Origin: Parietaria judaica
Taxonomy: Eukaryota > Streptophyta > Magnoliopsida > Rosales > Urticaceae
Direction: 5' to 3'
NCBI GenBank assembly: GCA_954871525.1
Contig: OX940872.1
Coordinates: 12,175,180 to 12,239,179, forward strand
DNA length: 64,000 bases
Below the pieces are notes generated by a model. That model had not been told where the DNA came from. It ran no database searches and worked only from the letters and a program-made list of their open reading frames with translations. Of this stretch, positions 22,935-34,494 are shown in pieces. The position numbers were made by a program, and so were the translations under genes. The number at the start of each line of letters is the position of its first letter. Positions within the stretch are counted from its first letter, which is position 1.

Positions 22935-23716
22935 TATTGGAAACCTCGTCGAAGTTGAATATGTCGGGACTTGAATCACGCATGTGATGCGCTTTCCTAA
23001 TAGTATTTCGAGCACTCGGAATCGTCTTCGAGTCTGCTTGCAAGAATACCCAGGATAAGACAAGCCTTAATGATCAAAAATCACAAGACGAAGTGATCTT
23101 CGAACAGTAAGCAAGAACACGTTTCTGGAGAGTGTTTCTGTGTGTATGAGAAAAAATGATTCAGAGCAGTTATTCGTTTCTGCATGCAAAACGAAATTTT
23201 AAAGGCCCAAAAACAGTTACTTTGTGAAAGTAGCGACCCTTCACAAGTAGCAGTTATTGGTCTGAAACGGAAAACCAAAAACAGTCAGTAACCGCTCCCC
23301 AACGGCTAGTAACTGCCGCCGACACGTGGCGAGGCGAGAATCGCCGCGAGAAAGCCCGAGACCCGAGCCTACGCCGCTCGCCCGATGCCAAGTGCCTCAA
23401 GTGCGCCTACAAGACGCCACTAGCGCCTCTACGCCCACGCACCCGACCCCGACCCGGTGGCGGTGCGAAAGCGTGAGGTGGCATAGTCTCGCCACCTCGC
23501 CTCCACACGGCACTCATGTGGCATACTTATCACTATGCCACATGTTGAGCTCACATCACCATTGGTTTCCTTATATATTGCACAAAGCCTTTGTATTTAA
23601 TCCATGTGGGACTTTTGACATTCCCACATTTATTACCCACTCAACACATTCAACACATTACACTTGCTCACTTATTAGAACATTTATTGGTCATTTATTA
23701 TCAATAAATTCCAACA
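22935..23716 (-). repeat. Solo LTR, 782 bp, TSD AATAG
   Basis: On the minus strand it starts TGTTGGAA and ends TTCCAATA, a near-perfect inverted terminus in which the usual final CA is TA. The 5-mer AATAG flanks it on both sides (22930-22934 and 23717-23721). Internal features fit an LTR: a TATA-like ATATATAAGG on the minus strand near 23570-23580 and a GC-rich block at 23300-23520. No internal element domain is attached, so it is a recombination product. Confidence 0.78.
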
Positions 23717-23721
23717 AATAG

Positions 23722-24404
23722 AAGGTAGATTCAAGATTGTACATCGAAGTGGACCGGAATATCCATTCATACATTTTGCAAGTTCTTTGTAATCACTCCA
23801 AGGAAATCAAAGATCGTATTTTTCATTATCAACATCTACATACTCAAATCAACACGCGGTCATTCAATCACGCAGTTAGACTGTGATTATTCACGTCATC
23901 AACAGTCATCACTTTAGCAAACTAGAGAATAGACATTTTTCTGTTAATCTCATTTTTGAAGAATCAGCTACAAAAAGTTCCAAACAAAATACTATCATCT
24001 AAATTAAAGTGGAATAATTAACTTTCAATATTAAATGATATATTCTTAAATACCAAATATAACTTTGGCCTTATTAATTAGCTACATATTTTTTACATTC
24101 TTTTCATCAAATGCTATCATTTATTACTTCTCGTTCGAGAGGCTATTCATCCAAAAACCGATGTGGGATCTTCATTGTGGATGCGATTTGATTGTTTTCC
24201 GTCTTAAGGAGTAAGACAATATCGAAAAAAGAAAAAGAAAACGAGAGCTTTATTACGGAGATTTCATTACGGAGATTTCATGTTAGGTTACGAAAACCCG
24301 AGGCAGAAACCTTTTGATACAACTCCTACTCACTCATGAAATCTCCTTTATTATCAAATAAGCACAAATGATTCGAGAGACCATATATATAAATAATCTC
24401 AGCT
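23722..24404. other. 3' flank of peroxidase A, no gene seen
   Basis: AT-rich; presumably contains the 3' UTR of the minus-strand peroxidase gene that ends at 24405. An 18-bp direct duplication (TTACGGAGATTTCA) occurs near 24252-24280. Confidence 0.5.
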
Positions 24405-26150
24405 TCAGTTGGGACGAGTGCAATCGATGCGTATCTCTCCTTTGGAGCCGGTGAGAACCCCGACGCGGCCGAGCCTCGTCATGGCATCGGTGAAAGCCTT
24501 ATTGAACGCCGAGGCACTGGAGGCAAACTCGTTGACCGTTGCCTTCGATCTAGAGTCCGTGAAGAGGATCTGGTCGGATGTGAATAGGCCTCTTCCTTGC
24601 TGGAGATTTTTGAAGTAGGCATTATCGAAGGCCCTCGGCGTTGTCGGGTCCATGTTGATGGCGATCCGGGGGTCCACCTTGAGAGGGCACATCTGCCTCA
24701 GCTGCAGCGCATACTGCGCGTTCAGCGACGGATCGATCTTGCTCTTCGAGCTGAAGCTGTAGATCCTCTTCGAGAAGCGGTTGCAGTGTGAGAACCCGAG
24801 TGTGTGAGCGCCTACATTGTTTCATGCACGTAGATAATATTAGATATAACTAGAATACGCATGCATGTTTCTTTTGTTAGGTTTTTCTTATTTTTATGTC
24901 GCGGTGCTCGAACCTATATCTTGAAGTTAAATATTTTTTCAGGGACTAACATTAAGCGTCTTTGATCATGAGCATGTTTATTAAACCAGAATTCATGGAT
25001 AAATTTAATTGTGAAGGCCAAAAATGAATTGTGTGTGACTAATGCATAGATGTATTATAATACTCGGATTCCGGTCAAATTTTTGCTAATTCTGAGTATA
25101 TTCGAAACTAAAAAAAATTAGTGCCGAAAAAATTCAGGACCAAAGTCTTGGTTTAGATTTTTACTTTTTCCTATACAACAACTTAGATTTACGTGGAGTT
25201 AAGATCCAACGGTATAGATTTCAAATATTGAAATGTAAAATATAATATTTTTAAATCCCGAACCAGAATTTTCTAGTTTTAAATAATATGATAAAGAACA
25301 AAGAAGTCTGAATTCTCGTACGTGCGACCTTAATCTCCTTATGACACGTGTCTAGCAAAATGTATTTTTTTTTTCTTCCTTTTATTAGTGTATTTTCTTC
25401 ATTATTCTCATTGAGAATTAAACTTATGACTTGACTTTACTAATTCAAAGAGTTCAAAAATGTAATTTAGAAACTACAATACTAGTATATATATTATCAC
25501 ATGGATGAACTTAATTTTGATCATGTTAGTGAAGATGTGGATCGAGTTCTGTGGGACAATAATCTCATCGCGACGCGTGTACATATATGTTGTTGTTATG
25601 TATATATGTTTATGCTATTTGGTGCAAGAATCTAAATTATGTTCGTAATAAAAGCTAGTTTATTATAAGTCAATGGAGTTGGGACCTTGATCTTATCATG
25701 ACACGTGTATATATACATTGTATAATTAATTTGTCTTGTGTGTTGTTGTATATATCTTTATACCTTTGGGAAAAAGAATAAATGTCATCACGCATATGAG
25801 GGACAAGTTTGATAATGCAGTATAATATTCGTCAACTTCAACCATTACTGATATAAATACACCAATTTATTAAGAGGAATTAATATGTAATGAATAAAAA
25901 TAGGCTTTTGGAAGTCTTGATAAGAAATAAACTATATCGTCGTATAATAATTGGTAGATAAAGACTTTTTTTTATATATATAAAGTTAGAAGAAGAAAGT
26001 GGAGAAGTCAACGATGAGATTAGACTATTTAACGTCAAGACTTGAAGAAAAAAAAACAAGAAATAAAATAAATCTAACTTCATGTATATAAGTTAATTTT
26101 GATTTTAATCAACTTAGAACAAACAATTCTTATCACTTTCATTTTTTCTT

Positions 26151-26193
<43 letters not shown>

Positions 26194-27313
26194 AAGAAGA
26201 GAATGAGAGTGATAAATTTAGTTTGGTCCGAAAGCGAAAAAATGAGCGAAATTCGATTTTATAAAATAAGCGACTGAATATCGTACTGCGTTAGAAACTG
26301 TTTTTTTTTTTTTTTTCAAAACAAACAATAACTCAAAAAAGAAGGGCAAATATACGAAAGGAGATTATGGTCTACCTGACAAAGCAACCATGTCTCTTTG
26401 CGTGAGACCATTTGAAGCAAAATTGGAAACGAGTTGGTTCAAGTTGAACTCGGGATGAGGAAGCCGTCTTTGAACACTCGACTTTGTAGATGTCCTTCCG
26501 TCGCGCCTTCCCAACTCCACTTTGTACGACGGTCCACCAGCCTAAATAGTATTCAAAAATATAAAAAATTGTTCATTTGGTCCATAATTAACTCATCAAT
26601 ATTCAAACTCTGTAACGATGATTAGCTATTATAAATAAGATTTGCATACCAGGACTACGACGTCACGTGTGGCTAGGGCAAGAATGTCGGCGCATGAGAC
26701 CCTATTCTTGCAGCTAGCGTTCTTGTCGACGGCTGCCTTGGCTTTGATCACTGTGTCGAATCCATCTCCAGCGAGGGAGAGATTGTCGGGGTGATCCTTC
26801 TCGGCATTGTTAGTCGACGACGCCAACAAAATGGACGCATCGCATCCCTATAAAAAAATATCATAAAAAGAAGAAATTACTACACAAAATTTTACTTTGA
26901 ATAATTTTATTACATATATGTATATATATTTAATCATGGGTCAATAAGGCTAGCTTGGGTATTCGAACTCCGCAGCATCGGTCAATTGGCCAATATATAT
27001 GCTCTGTGTTATGGATACAAGTTCAAATGCCGAACAAATTGTTTATATTTATATATATTTGTATATATACATATATGTTATATATATATATGCAAAGAGT
27101 AAAACTCACTCGGACAAAGCAGTCATGGAAAAACAGCCTGAGAGTGGCCGGAACAGTCACAAAAGTTTGCCTGAACTTAGCTGCAACAGCTTGTTGGACG
27201 AGAGACTCGACGTTGGGACACGTGTTCTTGTAGAAATCGGTACGAAGCTGCGCTGAGGCCAAGAAAGGAAGCAGAAGAATGGCCGTGATGAGGATGAAGC
27301 TTTTTCTTTCCAT
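24405..27313 (-). CDS. Class III secretory peroxidase A (PER16/PER45-like)
   Basis: Four exons on the minus strand: 27313-27110, 26847-26650, 26541-26376, 24811-24405, 324 residues, all GT-AG and in the three classical intron positions of plant peroxidases. Residues 1-21 form a signal peptide ending ASA|Q, so the enzyme enters the secretory route to wall or vacuole. The distal haem pocket is RLFFHDC (Arg59, His63), followed by GCDAS; the proximal haem ligand is His192 in [31 protein letters not shown] and [20 protein letters not shown] are all intact. It oxidises phenolics with H2O2, as in lignin, suberin or wall cross-linking. Closest remembered relatives are Arabidopsis PER16 and PER45. Intron 3 (24812-26375, 1.56 kb) is twice that of the paralogue and carries a (TA)n run. 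Start ATG 27313 is fixed by the signal peptide. Confidence 0.95.
26154..26189. repeat. (TA)n microsatellite in peroxidase A intron 3
   Basis: About 18 TA units inside the enlarged third intron. Confidence 0.95.
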
Positions 27314-27380
27314 CTTGATCAGTAGTATGTTGTGTGTGAAAGTGTTATGGTTTGACCAATAGTTGTAATTACACACGTAC

Positions 27381-27390
27381 TATTTATAGG
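27381..27390 (-). promoter_or_regulatory. TATA box of peroxidase A
   Basis: CCTATAAATA on the minus strand, about 70 bp before the ATG. The second peroxidase gene has the same box about 80 bp before its ATG. Beyond it, 27420-27505 shares blocks with the other promoter: GAATAATTCCA, TTCTGAACAA(C/G)CTGG-like and GTTGAGTTTGCATGTTCTA. Confidence 0.8.
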
Positions 27391-27505
27391 AACTGATGAG
27401 AAGTGTTTGATTGAAACAAACGAATAATTCCACTTCTGAACAACCTGGACAAACATTTAATATATGGAGTTACAGATCAAATAGTTGAGTTTGCATGTTC
27501 TAACG

Positions 27506-27883
27506 ACCTGAATATGATTGGTCTTTTAGTTTTTTAGTTTATTTTTCCTTTTCTAATAGTAATATGAAAGTGATAGAGTGGTCTCGCTAATGATTGAACC
27601 AGGCCAGTAAATGAAGCAAGTCATAGACTGGTAATATTGGTATAAAACAAAGGGATAAATCCCATGTAAGTACTCTAAATTAGTTATAAAAATTTGGGTT
27701 TTTTTATTTATTTTTATTTTTGTCGCGGCGCTAGTATTAATAGGCATAAAAATTTGGTAATTTTAATTTATTTAAAATAGTGCAGTATATTTTTACACTT
27801 TTAATTACATGGATTAAAATATTTAATATTTTTTCTTATTTTCTTTTGATCTATCAAGTGTTCTTAAATATGTTTATATATAT
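27506..27883. other. Upstream region of peroxidase A, AT-rich
   Basis: No gene seen. A T-rich stretch ending TTTTTGTCGCGGCGCT at about 27690-27732 resembles the one in intron 3 at 24885-24910 and may be a SINE end. Confidence 0.4.
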
Positions 27884-28523
27884 AGTAACACCTCTATAAA
27901 TTAATAAAGTCAGGAGCGCTACAATTTTTTATATTATCAAATTATTAATTTATAGATTATTAGTTAAATAATAATTATAACTAGAAAAACATACCTATAT
28001 ATAGCATGTTATGAATATACTTATATGAATCTCTAATCATAAAACATGGTTTGAAGGCGACATAATGAATTAGAGCTTGTTTCATGCAATAATGCAATTT
28101 TAGCCTCAATCACTTTGAACAATTTGTTGTTACATCAGAAAAATACATTGGACTTCTTAATGCCATGCGGAAGCTTAATGACTTCAGAGGATACATTAAT
28201 TTTAAGAATAATCAAATAACTTCACAATCATATTTTAAAATTACTACATAGTTAGTTATTCGTAATTTGTTTTTATTTAAAGTGATTTCATAACTAGTTA
28301 TGTAAGATATATTTCGTTTAAAATGATTTCAAAATTAGTTATATAATATTATTATTTTATATTGAATATTAATTTATATATTTGTTGGGACATATATACG
28401 TCTAAAAAAATTATTATCTTATAAATTTAGTGAATTATTAATTTAGTTTAGTTAGTTAGGCCCCAGTCGAGGCCGGACAAGAATATTATTTAATCAAAGT
28501 TATTAATTTATCGAGGTTATACT
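27884..28523. mobile_element. Terminal-inverted-repeat element (MITE-like), about 640 bp
   Basis: Left end AGTAACACCTCTATAAATT and right end, reverse complemented, AGTATAACCTCGATAAATT, both continuing AATAA. The interior is AT-rich and non-coding. Both flanks are TATATAT-rich, so the TSD cannot be measured. Elements with ends of this type are common in plants. Confidence 0.6.
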
Positions 28524-29344
28524 CTATATATATACTGTTGAAATTAGTGAATGATCTCCTGCTTTTTTTAGTTTATAGATAAATAATGAATCAATATCCG
28601 TTTTGTAAATTTTTTTTTTTAACTTCGAATATAAACCATTTATAAAGAGCATTAACTAGCTTAATTTTTCAAATAATTCGTATTACCTCCGAGCTAAAGT
28701 ATACTCTCAAGTCTTATCTTATTATATACATCACTTAGGTTAACTCCTATTAAAACTCATTTTCCTTGGGCATTATCATTTAATTTTGTTGGAGGGCATT
28801 AACTTAATTGGATGATTTAATTTCCCTGTAATTTTAGTAAAGTACAGGAGAATGCGATTTCTTTAAATTTGTGTAATTTTAATCTACCATAGAAAATGAG
28901 CAAACGGCTAGCTAATTAACAATGAAAAAAAAAATACAAAGAGAGACGACTTAACACGCAAACAAATAGAATTCACAAGCAGCCATGTGAGCTTTGAACA
29001 ACCGTATCTCATGGATAGAATAGACAAAATAAAGTCTTGGATAATAAATACGTATTATATAATATTAATAATTACAAATTGAAAGGCTATTATTGGATGA
29101 GTTTGAGCTCACATGTACGTGGCATGGCCAATACAGAATGACGGCTATCTTTTCGTTTGTTGTCAAATTTCGATTTGGTATTCTCTATTTCTAACCTTAA
29201 GGTTTTAGTAATAGATTGAGGTCAAGTGAAACAAATTAATAAGAAATTCTAGGAATAACTCTAAGCCAAACATACTGGTTTTAGGGTTCTTTCGGATAAG
29301 TGGGCGAAGATAATACACATCATGTTGGCATAGCTAATAGTTAA
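28524..29344. other. Intergenic, AT-rich, no gene seen
   Basis: No reading frame or repeat assigned. Confidence 0.5.
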
Positions 29345-29604
29345 TGATGGAGAACAACTAAAAGGATTTCGAGAATAATATTGATAACACGCTTTCCCGA
29401 TCTTGAAGATTCTACTTAAGTCTCAATCTTTAGTATTGATTAGATTAGCGTCATTTGTTTTTCGTTTAAGACATTATTTGTTTCTCTTTTTATGTTGTTT
29501 CTTATATTCTCTAGGGTTAGTCTTTATAAATATTAAGCTCATTAGTTTGTAATCTTTATTTTTTAATGTAACGTAAAATTGGAACCTTTGTATTTCTCCA
29601 AATT
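29345..29604 (+). repeat. LTR-like repeat R1 at the left edge of a retroelement cluster
   Basis: Aligns with 32895-33167 (shared words GCTTTCCC, TCTTGAAGATTCTA, AAGACATTATTTGTTT, GGTTAGTCTTTATA, TTTCTCCAAATT). Starts TGATGG; the right-hand copy starts TGATAG after a purine tract. Together they look like the LTRs of an outer, now rearranged element. Confidence 0.6.
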
Positions 29605-29955
29605 TGAGTTCTTGAGACGCCCCTTACAATGAGCTTGTATACGATGATGCGGAGTACGAAAAAGTCGCCTATGGCGAGATTATTTTGAAGGCGAGTAAGA
29701 CCACGAAAACGATCACACCGAGCACTTTCATTGACGTGCAGTTCGTAACGATCGTAAACAAGGTGACCGTTCACAAGTATGACGCTCTAAAAGGAAACCT
29801 CGGAGACATCGACAAACGGCGACATAAATGCAAACGTTGTGAGATATTTTTACAGCGGCGGCTTTGGCACAGAAATGAGCGTGGTTATGGTGGTGGTGTC
29901 GTCTTGGGCCAGCGGTTCAAATTCAGGGACGAAAGTTTGGACACCCAGCAGAATG
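29605..29955 (+). pseudogene. Tyr/Asp/Glu-repeat element interior, fragment 1
   Basis: Starts with a short YDDAEYEKVAYGE unit, then LKASKTTKTITPSTF, IDVQFVTIVNKVTVHK and a basic segment. The same segment recurs at 31140-31390 (SRTMEVGAPTIINKITMHK...) and, more diverged, at 14416-14520 on the other strand. Followed by an LTR-like start (AGAA|TGATGACG) at 29956. Function unknown; the frame is broken elsewhere. Confidence 0.55.
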
Positions 29956-30554
29956 ATGACGCGTGGGACCGACCCACCGGAAGTTTACACGTACATGGGA
30001 ATTTTCGGAGAATGTTGCTTGATTAATTTAGCGCTTTATGGTTGATCTTAAGTCTTTATTTTTTAGCTTTTAGTACTATTATTTTCATCATTTACTTTCA
30101 GCTTTAAGATTATTTGTTTCTAGTTTTAGACATCATTCTTCCTCCCCATCCTTGATCGACAAAATATGTAAGAACATGAATGGTGATGGTGTGTGGTAAG
30201 ATTAGGATTAGCATTTATAGCGGTAGATATCGACGCACCAAAAAATAATACGCGCATTGGAGATCCCAGGGATCTTGGCGTTATTGATGTGGCATTATTT
30301 GCGGTTGATTCTAGTCTTTATTTCATAGATTTTCCTATCATGATTTGCAAAATTTATTTTCTTTATTTACTTCCCCATATAAGGTATTTGTTTCTTCTTT
30401 CAGACCCCTCCTTCATCCTTTCTCTTTTGTTCGACCTCTATATGTGAAAAAGACATTGATGTATTTTCTTATCTTGGTATATTGATAGATGGAAAGTTCA
30501 CATTATTGTTGCAATTTGCGGTTTTATGCTTTTCGATAATTTCTCGCTACATCA
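29956..30554 (+). repeat. Two abutting LTR copies of the Tyr/Asp/Glu-repeat family
   Basis: 29956-30180 is a shortened LTR (TGATGACGCGTGGGACC...). 30187-30554 is a fuller one (TGGTGTGTGG...CGCTACATCA) matching 31394-31763. The second ends directly before a primer-site-like ATTGGCTTTAGAGTC at 30555-30569. The head-to-tail layout points to unequal recombination or nested insertion. Confidence 0.6.
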
Positions 30555-31393
30555 ATTGGCTTTAGAGTCATTCTGATCCATTCCATGGCGTGTAACATTT
30601 GACGTTAAGGACTCTTGGATGCTGATTCAGATGACATTTATCGACGTAAATATCTCGTCAATGTTAATTGACGACTGGACGCGCTCGCCGACACACTGGA
30701 TTTGGTTCTCCAACAACGTACAGTGACCCCCGTCGCTCGTGGCGGAGCCAAATATATATTCGATGGAAAACTTTTTGCGCCGTTCAACGACGCTCCGCAC
30801 CCACCGAGGCTGCACGCAGATGGACTCGAGAACGACACACAATGAAAGTCGGCGTTTCTTATGAAAATTCCCGATAAGGCGGAATACGGCAAAGTCGTCT
30901 ATCACAACCCCGTGTACAATGAGACGGAGTACGCCAAAGCCACCTATGACGAGAGCGTGTACGACGAGGCAGAGTTCGTCGAAGTCTTATATGAGAGTCT
31001 GTGTACGACACGACAGGGTACACCGAATTTGACTACGATGAGCCAGTATATGATGCATCCGTGTTTGACGTGGTCTTGTACGATGATGACATGCTAGAAG
31101 ACACTCTTTTAATGACGTCATGTACAACGATGCGGGTATAAAAAAGTCGCCTACGGCGAGCAGGACCATGGAAGTGGGTGCACCGACGATCATAAACAAG
31201 ATTACCATGCACAAGCGTGACATTCCAAAAGGAAATCTTAGAGACATCGAGAAACAACGAAAAAAATCTGAAAACAATGAGACCTTCTTATGGCGGTGGC
31301 TTTGGCGCTGACACGAGCGTGGCGATAACGGGGGCGGCATTCATGGGACGACGGCCAAACTTTGGGGAAGAATATTTTCGACACTCGAGAGAA
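30555..31393 (+). mobile_element. Interior of a Tyr/Asp/Glu-repeat LTR element
   Basis: Begins with a drifted primer site and ends in the purine tract CTCGAGAGAA before the next LTR. 30861-31010 reads MKIPDKAEYGKVVYHNP, VYNETEYAKATYDES and VYDEAEFVEVLYES in one frame, the clearest copy of the repeat protein, then shifts frame. No gag or pol. The length (839 bp) is close to the 13.8-kb copy (about 940 bp). Confidence 0.65.
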
Positions 31394-31763
31394 TGATGGT
31401 GTGTGCTAAAATTAGGGTTAGCGTTTACAGGGGCGGGGACCGACACGCTGGAAAATGACATGTGCAAGGGAAATCCCCAGGATCTTGGCGTCTTTAACAT
31501 GGCTTTATTTATGACCTATTCTATCTTTTATTTCTAGATTTTATAATTATGAGTTGCACCATTTATTTCCTGTATTCACTTCCCCATTTAAAGGTACTTG
31601 TTTCTTGTGTTTTACTCATTCCATCATCCTTTCTATGTTGTTCAACCTCTATATGTAGAGAAGACATTGATGTATTTTATTATCTTTAATCATGATTAAC
31701 GAAAGTCAAAATTATTATTACAAATAGTGATTTTAGTCTCTCTGATGATCTCGTGCTACATCA
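31394..31763 (+). repeat. LTR of the Tyr/Asp/Glu-repeat family
   Basis: Starts TGATGGTGTGTGC after a purine tract, ends GTGCTACATCA, and is followed by the primer site ATTGGTATCCGAGCC (31764-31778), a close match to the initiator tRNA-Met site. Shares most of its length with 30187-30554. Confidence 0.75.
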
Positions 31764-32894
31764 ATTGGTATCCGAGCCGAAAGATCTTGAAGCATGCCAC
31801 CACGATGAGATTCTCGACGGCGACAACGCTTGAACAAAAAATAGTATGAATGGATGAATGTGACGATTGAGAAATTGGTCTAACTCTCCACCATGATCGA
31901 TGATCGATTGAAGAGAACTCTAAATTCTTCCAAATCAAAATTTTCAACTCTCCGCGTGCCAATAGTTCGGCAAAATGTCAGAGTGCCCCAGATAGTCCTA
32001 ACACTGCCTTTGTGTGCACCCGCAACAACCCGACACGCGCGCATCAGCGCCCAAAAGTCGCACCATTGTGCACCACAACGTTCTCCATAGTGCCCAAGAT
32101 TACCACACACCGTCGTGCAGCGCCAAAGACTCGCCCAAATCGTCCCCCACAACCCCAATTGTGCGCTACAACTCACAAATAGTGCAGAAAATATCAACGC
32201 ACACCTAGTGTTTGAGAAAATGCCAGAGTACTCTCAAATTCACTTTTGGCCATAATTAGAGGCCAAGTTCGAGGGGCCAAAGCCTGGAGATCCCATGTAC
32301 GACGAGGCCATGTATGACGAGATAGCGTACGCCCAAGCCATTAAAGACAAGCTCATGTTTGACGAGTCCTTATACAACAACGTGTACGCCAAAGTCGTGT
32401 CCAATATGACAAGTACGGCAAGCCCATGCATGACTACTCTGTTAAAGATGAGGTGGAATTTGGCCAACCCATATATGACGACTCTATTAACGACGAGGCA
32501 GAGCACATAGTTATCGTGTATGAAGAGACGGATACCGGAGAGGCCTTATACGACGAGGCCAAATATGACGAGGATAAAATTGAGGATGAAAAAATTATGA
32601 CTTTCATGATTTGCAAATCATTTTTGGCCCCAACAAAGTAATTCGACACGGTTTGGGCTCCGACCACGACTTCCAGACCGAGCATACGAACCGGGCTAAG
32701 GAAGCCCGAGCAAAGATAATTCGCATGGCTCAGTTCAAGGAGGATTTTAAAGCACACGACATGACTTATGTCTTGGTCCTCATTGAGCTTCCCAAGAAGT
32801 TGTTCATGCAATATCCCAAAAGAGCACGCGACTTCATTAATGCCTGCTCACCCCAAAATAAATTTCGGGAAGAATTTGCTGAACATCGGGAGAA
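31764..32894 (+). mobile_element. Second Tyr/Asp/Glu-repeat element interior
   Basis: Primer site, then about 500 bp without recognisable coding, then 32295-32600 with units MYDEAMYDEIAYAQAIKD, LMFDESLYNNVYAK and IYDDSINDEAEHIV. At 32611-32907 an open frame reads QTEHTNRAKEARAKIIRMAQ and FKAHDMTYVLVLIELPKKLF, ending FREEFAEHRENDSE; this tail is a coherent protein segment that I do not recognise. Ends in the purine tract CATCGGGAGAA before the R2 LTR. Frames change between units, so it is a pseudogene. Confidence 0.6.
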
Positions 32895-33167
32895 TGATAG
32901 CGAATAGTTATGGAGATTTTGAGATTCATGCCGATATCATGCTTTCCCAATCTTTGAAGATTCTATTTAATTCTCTAACCTTTTGTATTTATTTTATTAG
33001 TTCTTTGTTGGCGTTATTTGCTTTCCCTTTTAAGACATTATTTGTTTTCGTATTTATGTTGTTTCCTATTTTCTCTTGGGTTAGTCTTTATAGATATTAA
33101 GCTTAACATTTTATAATCCTTAGTTTTGAATGAAATAAAGATTTGAACTTTTGTGTTTCTCCAAATT
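32895..33167 (+). repeat. LTR-like repeat R2 at the right edge of the cluster
   Basis: Partner of 29345-29604; starts TGATAGCG directly after a purine tract, as a 3' LTR should. Confidence 0.6.
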
Positions 33168-33341
33168 CTAACTCTAACTTCTAATATCACCATACACCAC
33201 TAATCAAATAGATAAGTGTGACTGAGTAACTTCCTATCTTCATGCACTTATGTACTCCACATGAACACGTACAGTGAGCCCACGACAAGATTGACTAAGT
33301 TTGTATTATATTTCTAACATTCTCCCCTAATCTAGACTTAG

Positions 33342-34462
33342 TTATATAGAGCGATCGTCATCGTGAAATAGCTCATCGCCCATTCTCGTCGTGCTTTTTA
33401 TTTTGACGTTGTGCATCACAGGGTTGATCTTCTTTTCGCTAGCCTTCTCTTCATTCGTCAAGGTTTTTTTGTGTGTCGCCTTGCTGCACGTAGAAGGAAA
33501 AAGTGTCGTGTTGTCATCTAATTCTTCATTGAGGTTTACCACCTCCTCTCGACCACGACGGGTTTTACGACACTCTGATGCGAAGTGCCCGTAAACATTG
33601 CAATTATAGCACTTGATCTTACTCTTATCGCGGACACTAATAGAACAACGATATCCTTCGCCTTCATGACAGGCCGATCCACTTCCTAATCTCCTTCCTC
33701 CGCACCCACGTTCTCGGCCCCAACCATCACCACCGTTTCCGCTGATCTTTTCTTTGTCATAAGTCGATTCCTCGTTGTCGCTGCTCTTCATGCACGTCAT
33801 CCACTCCGAGTATGTGATAAGCAAGTCTCGATCTTCTTCTTTCTCTTCGTAGCTCCGAATCTTCTCTTCGTGAGGCTTGAGGCGACCTATCACCTCCTAC
33901 ATCGTCATGGTCTTGAAATCGCCAAATTGCTCGATTGACGTCACGATTTGAAAAAAAAAAAAACTTTACCGGGACTGCTCGAAGAAACTTCTTGACGATG
34001 TAGACTTATTTTACTTTGTCGCCCAATGCTCAGATGTTGTTGACAATCTCCGTTAACTTCATGGCAAAGTCATCCACCGACTCACTATCTCACATGCGAA
34101 GCACCTCAAATTCACTTTTTAAGGTTTGGAATTTCGTTTCCGAACGTGTTCCGCGCCCATTTGCATTGTCTTGAGCGACTCTTACGCTTCCTTGGCCGAG
34201 TCTTTCTCTGCCAACATTAGGAGTAGATATTCCTATACAACTTGATAGATTATGGCAAGAGCCACACTATCCGTGCGATCATCGACGTCGCCGTGATCGA
34301 TAGCGTCCCAAATGCCTTGAGCTTGCAAGTTGACCCGCATCTTTATCGACCAGGCGGCATAGTTTCTCCGTGTGAGCATCGGGTAAAGAAACATCAAGCT
34401 ACGCTCTATTTCTCCCTTCGACGTTGCTATATATTCTTTGAAAACTTTTCTCGGTGACGACA
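33342..34462 (-). pseudogene. Copia gag, broken in the middle
   Basis: The N-terminal part (34462-34233) has MSSPRKVFKEY and FLYPMLTRRNYAAWSIKMRV, with NLQAQGIWDAID, the usual Copia gag start. The C-terminal part (33893-33342) has RLKPHEEKIRSYEEK and the CCHC zinc knuckle CYNCNVYGHFASEC. Between them (33894-34232) several stops and shifts and an A/T run (33949-33963) break the frame. The gag is close in sequence to that of the element at 59351-63275. Gag forms the virus-like particle. Confidence 0.85.
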
Positions 34463-34480
34463 TTGGCTTCGGCATCCTTC

Positions 34481-34494
34481 GCTCTGATACCAAT
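34481..34494 (-). other. Primer-binding site of the gag-only element
   Basis: Minus-strand ATTGGTATCAGAGC, a perfect initiator tRNA-Met site directly after the LTR end CCCAACA. Confidence 0.92.

Noticed and set aside
24885..24916. Possible SINE ends (T-rich tract followed by GTCGCGGTGCTCGAACC, similar at 27690-27735 and 507-560)
   Set aside because: The tRNA-like head and a target-site duplication could not be found, so it is left as a note only.
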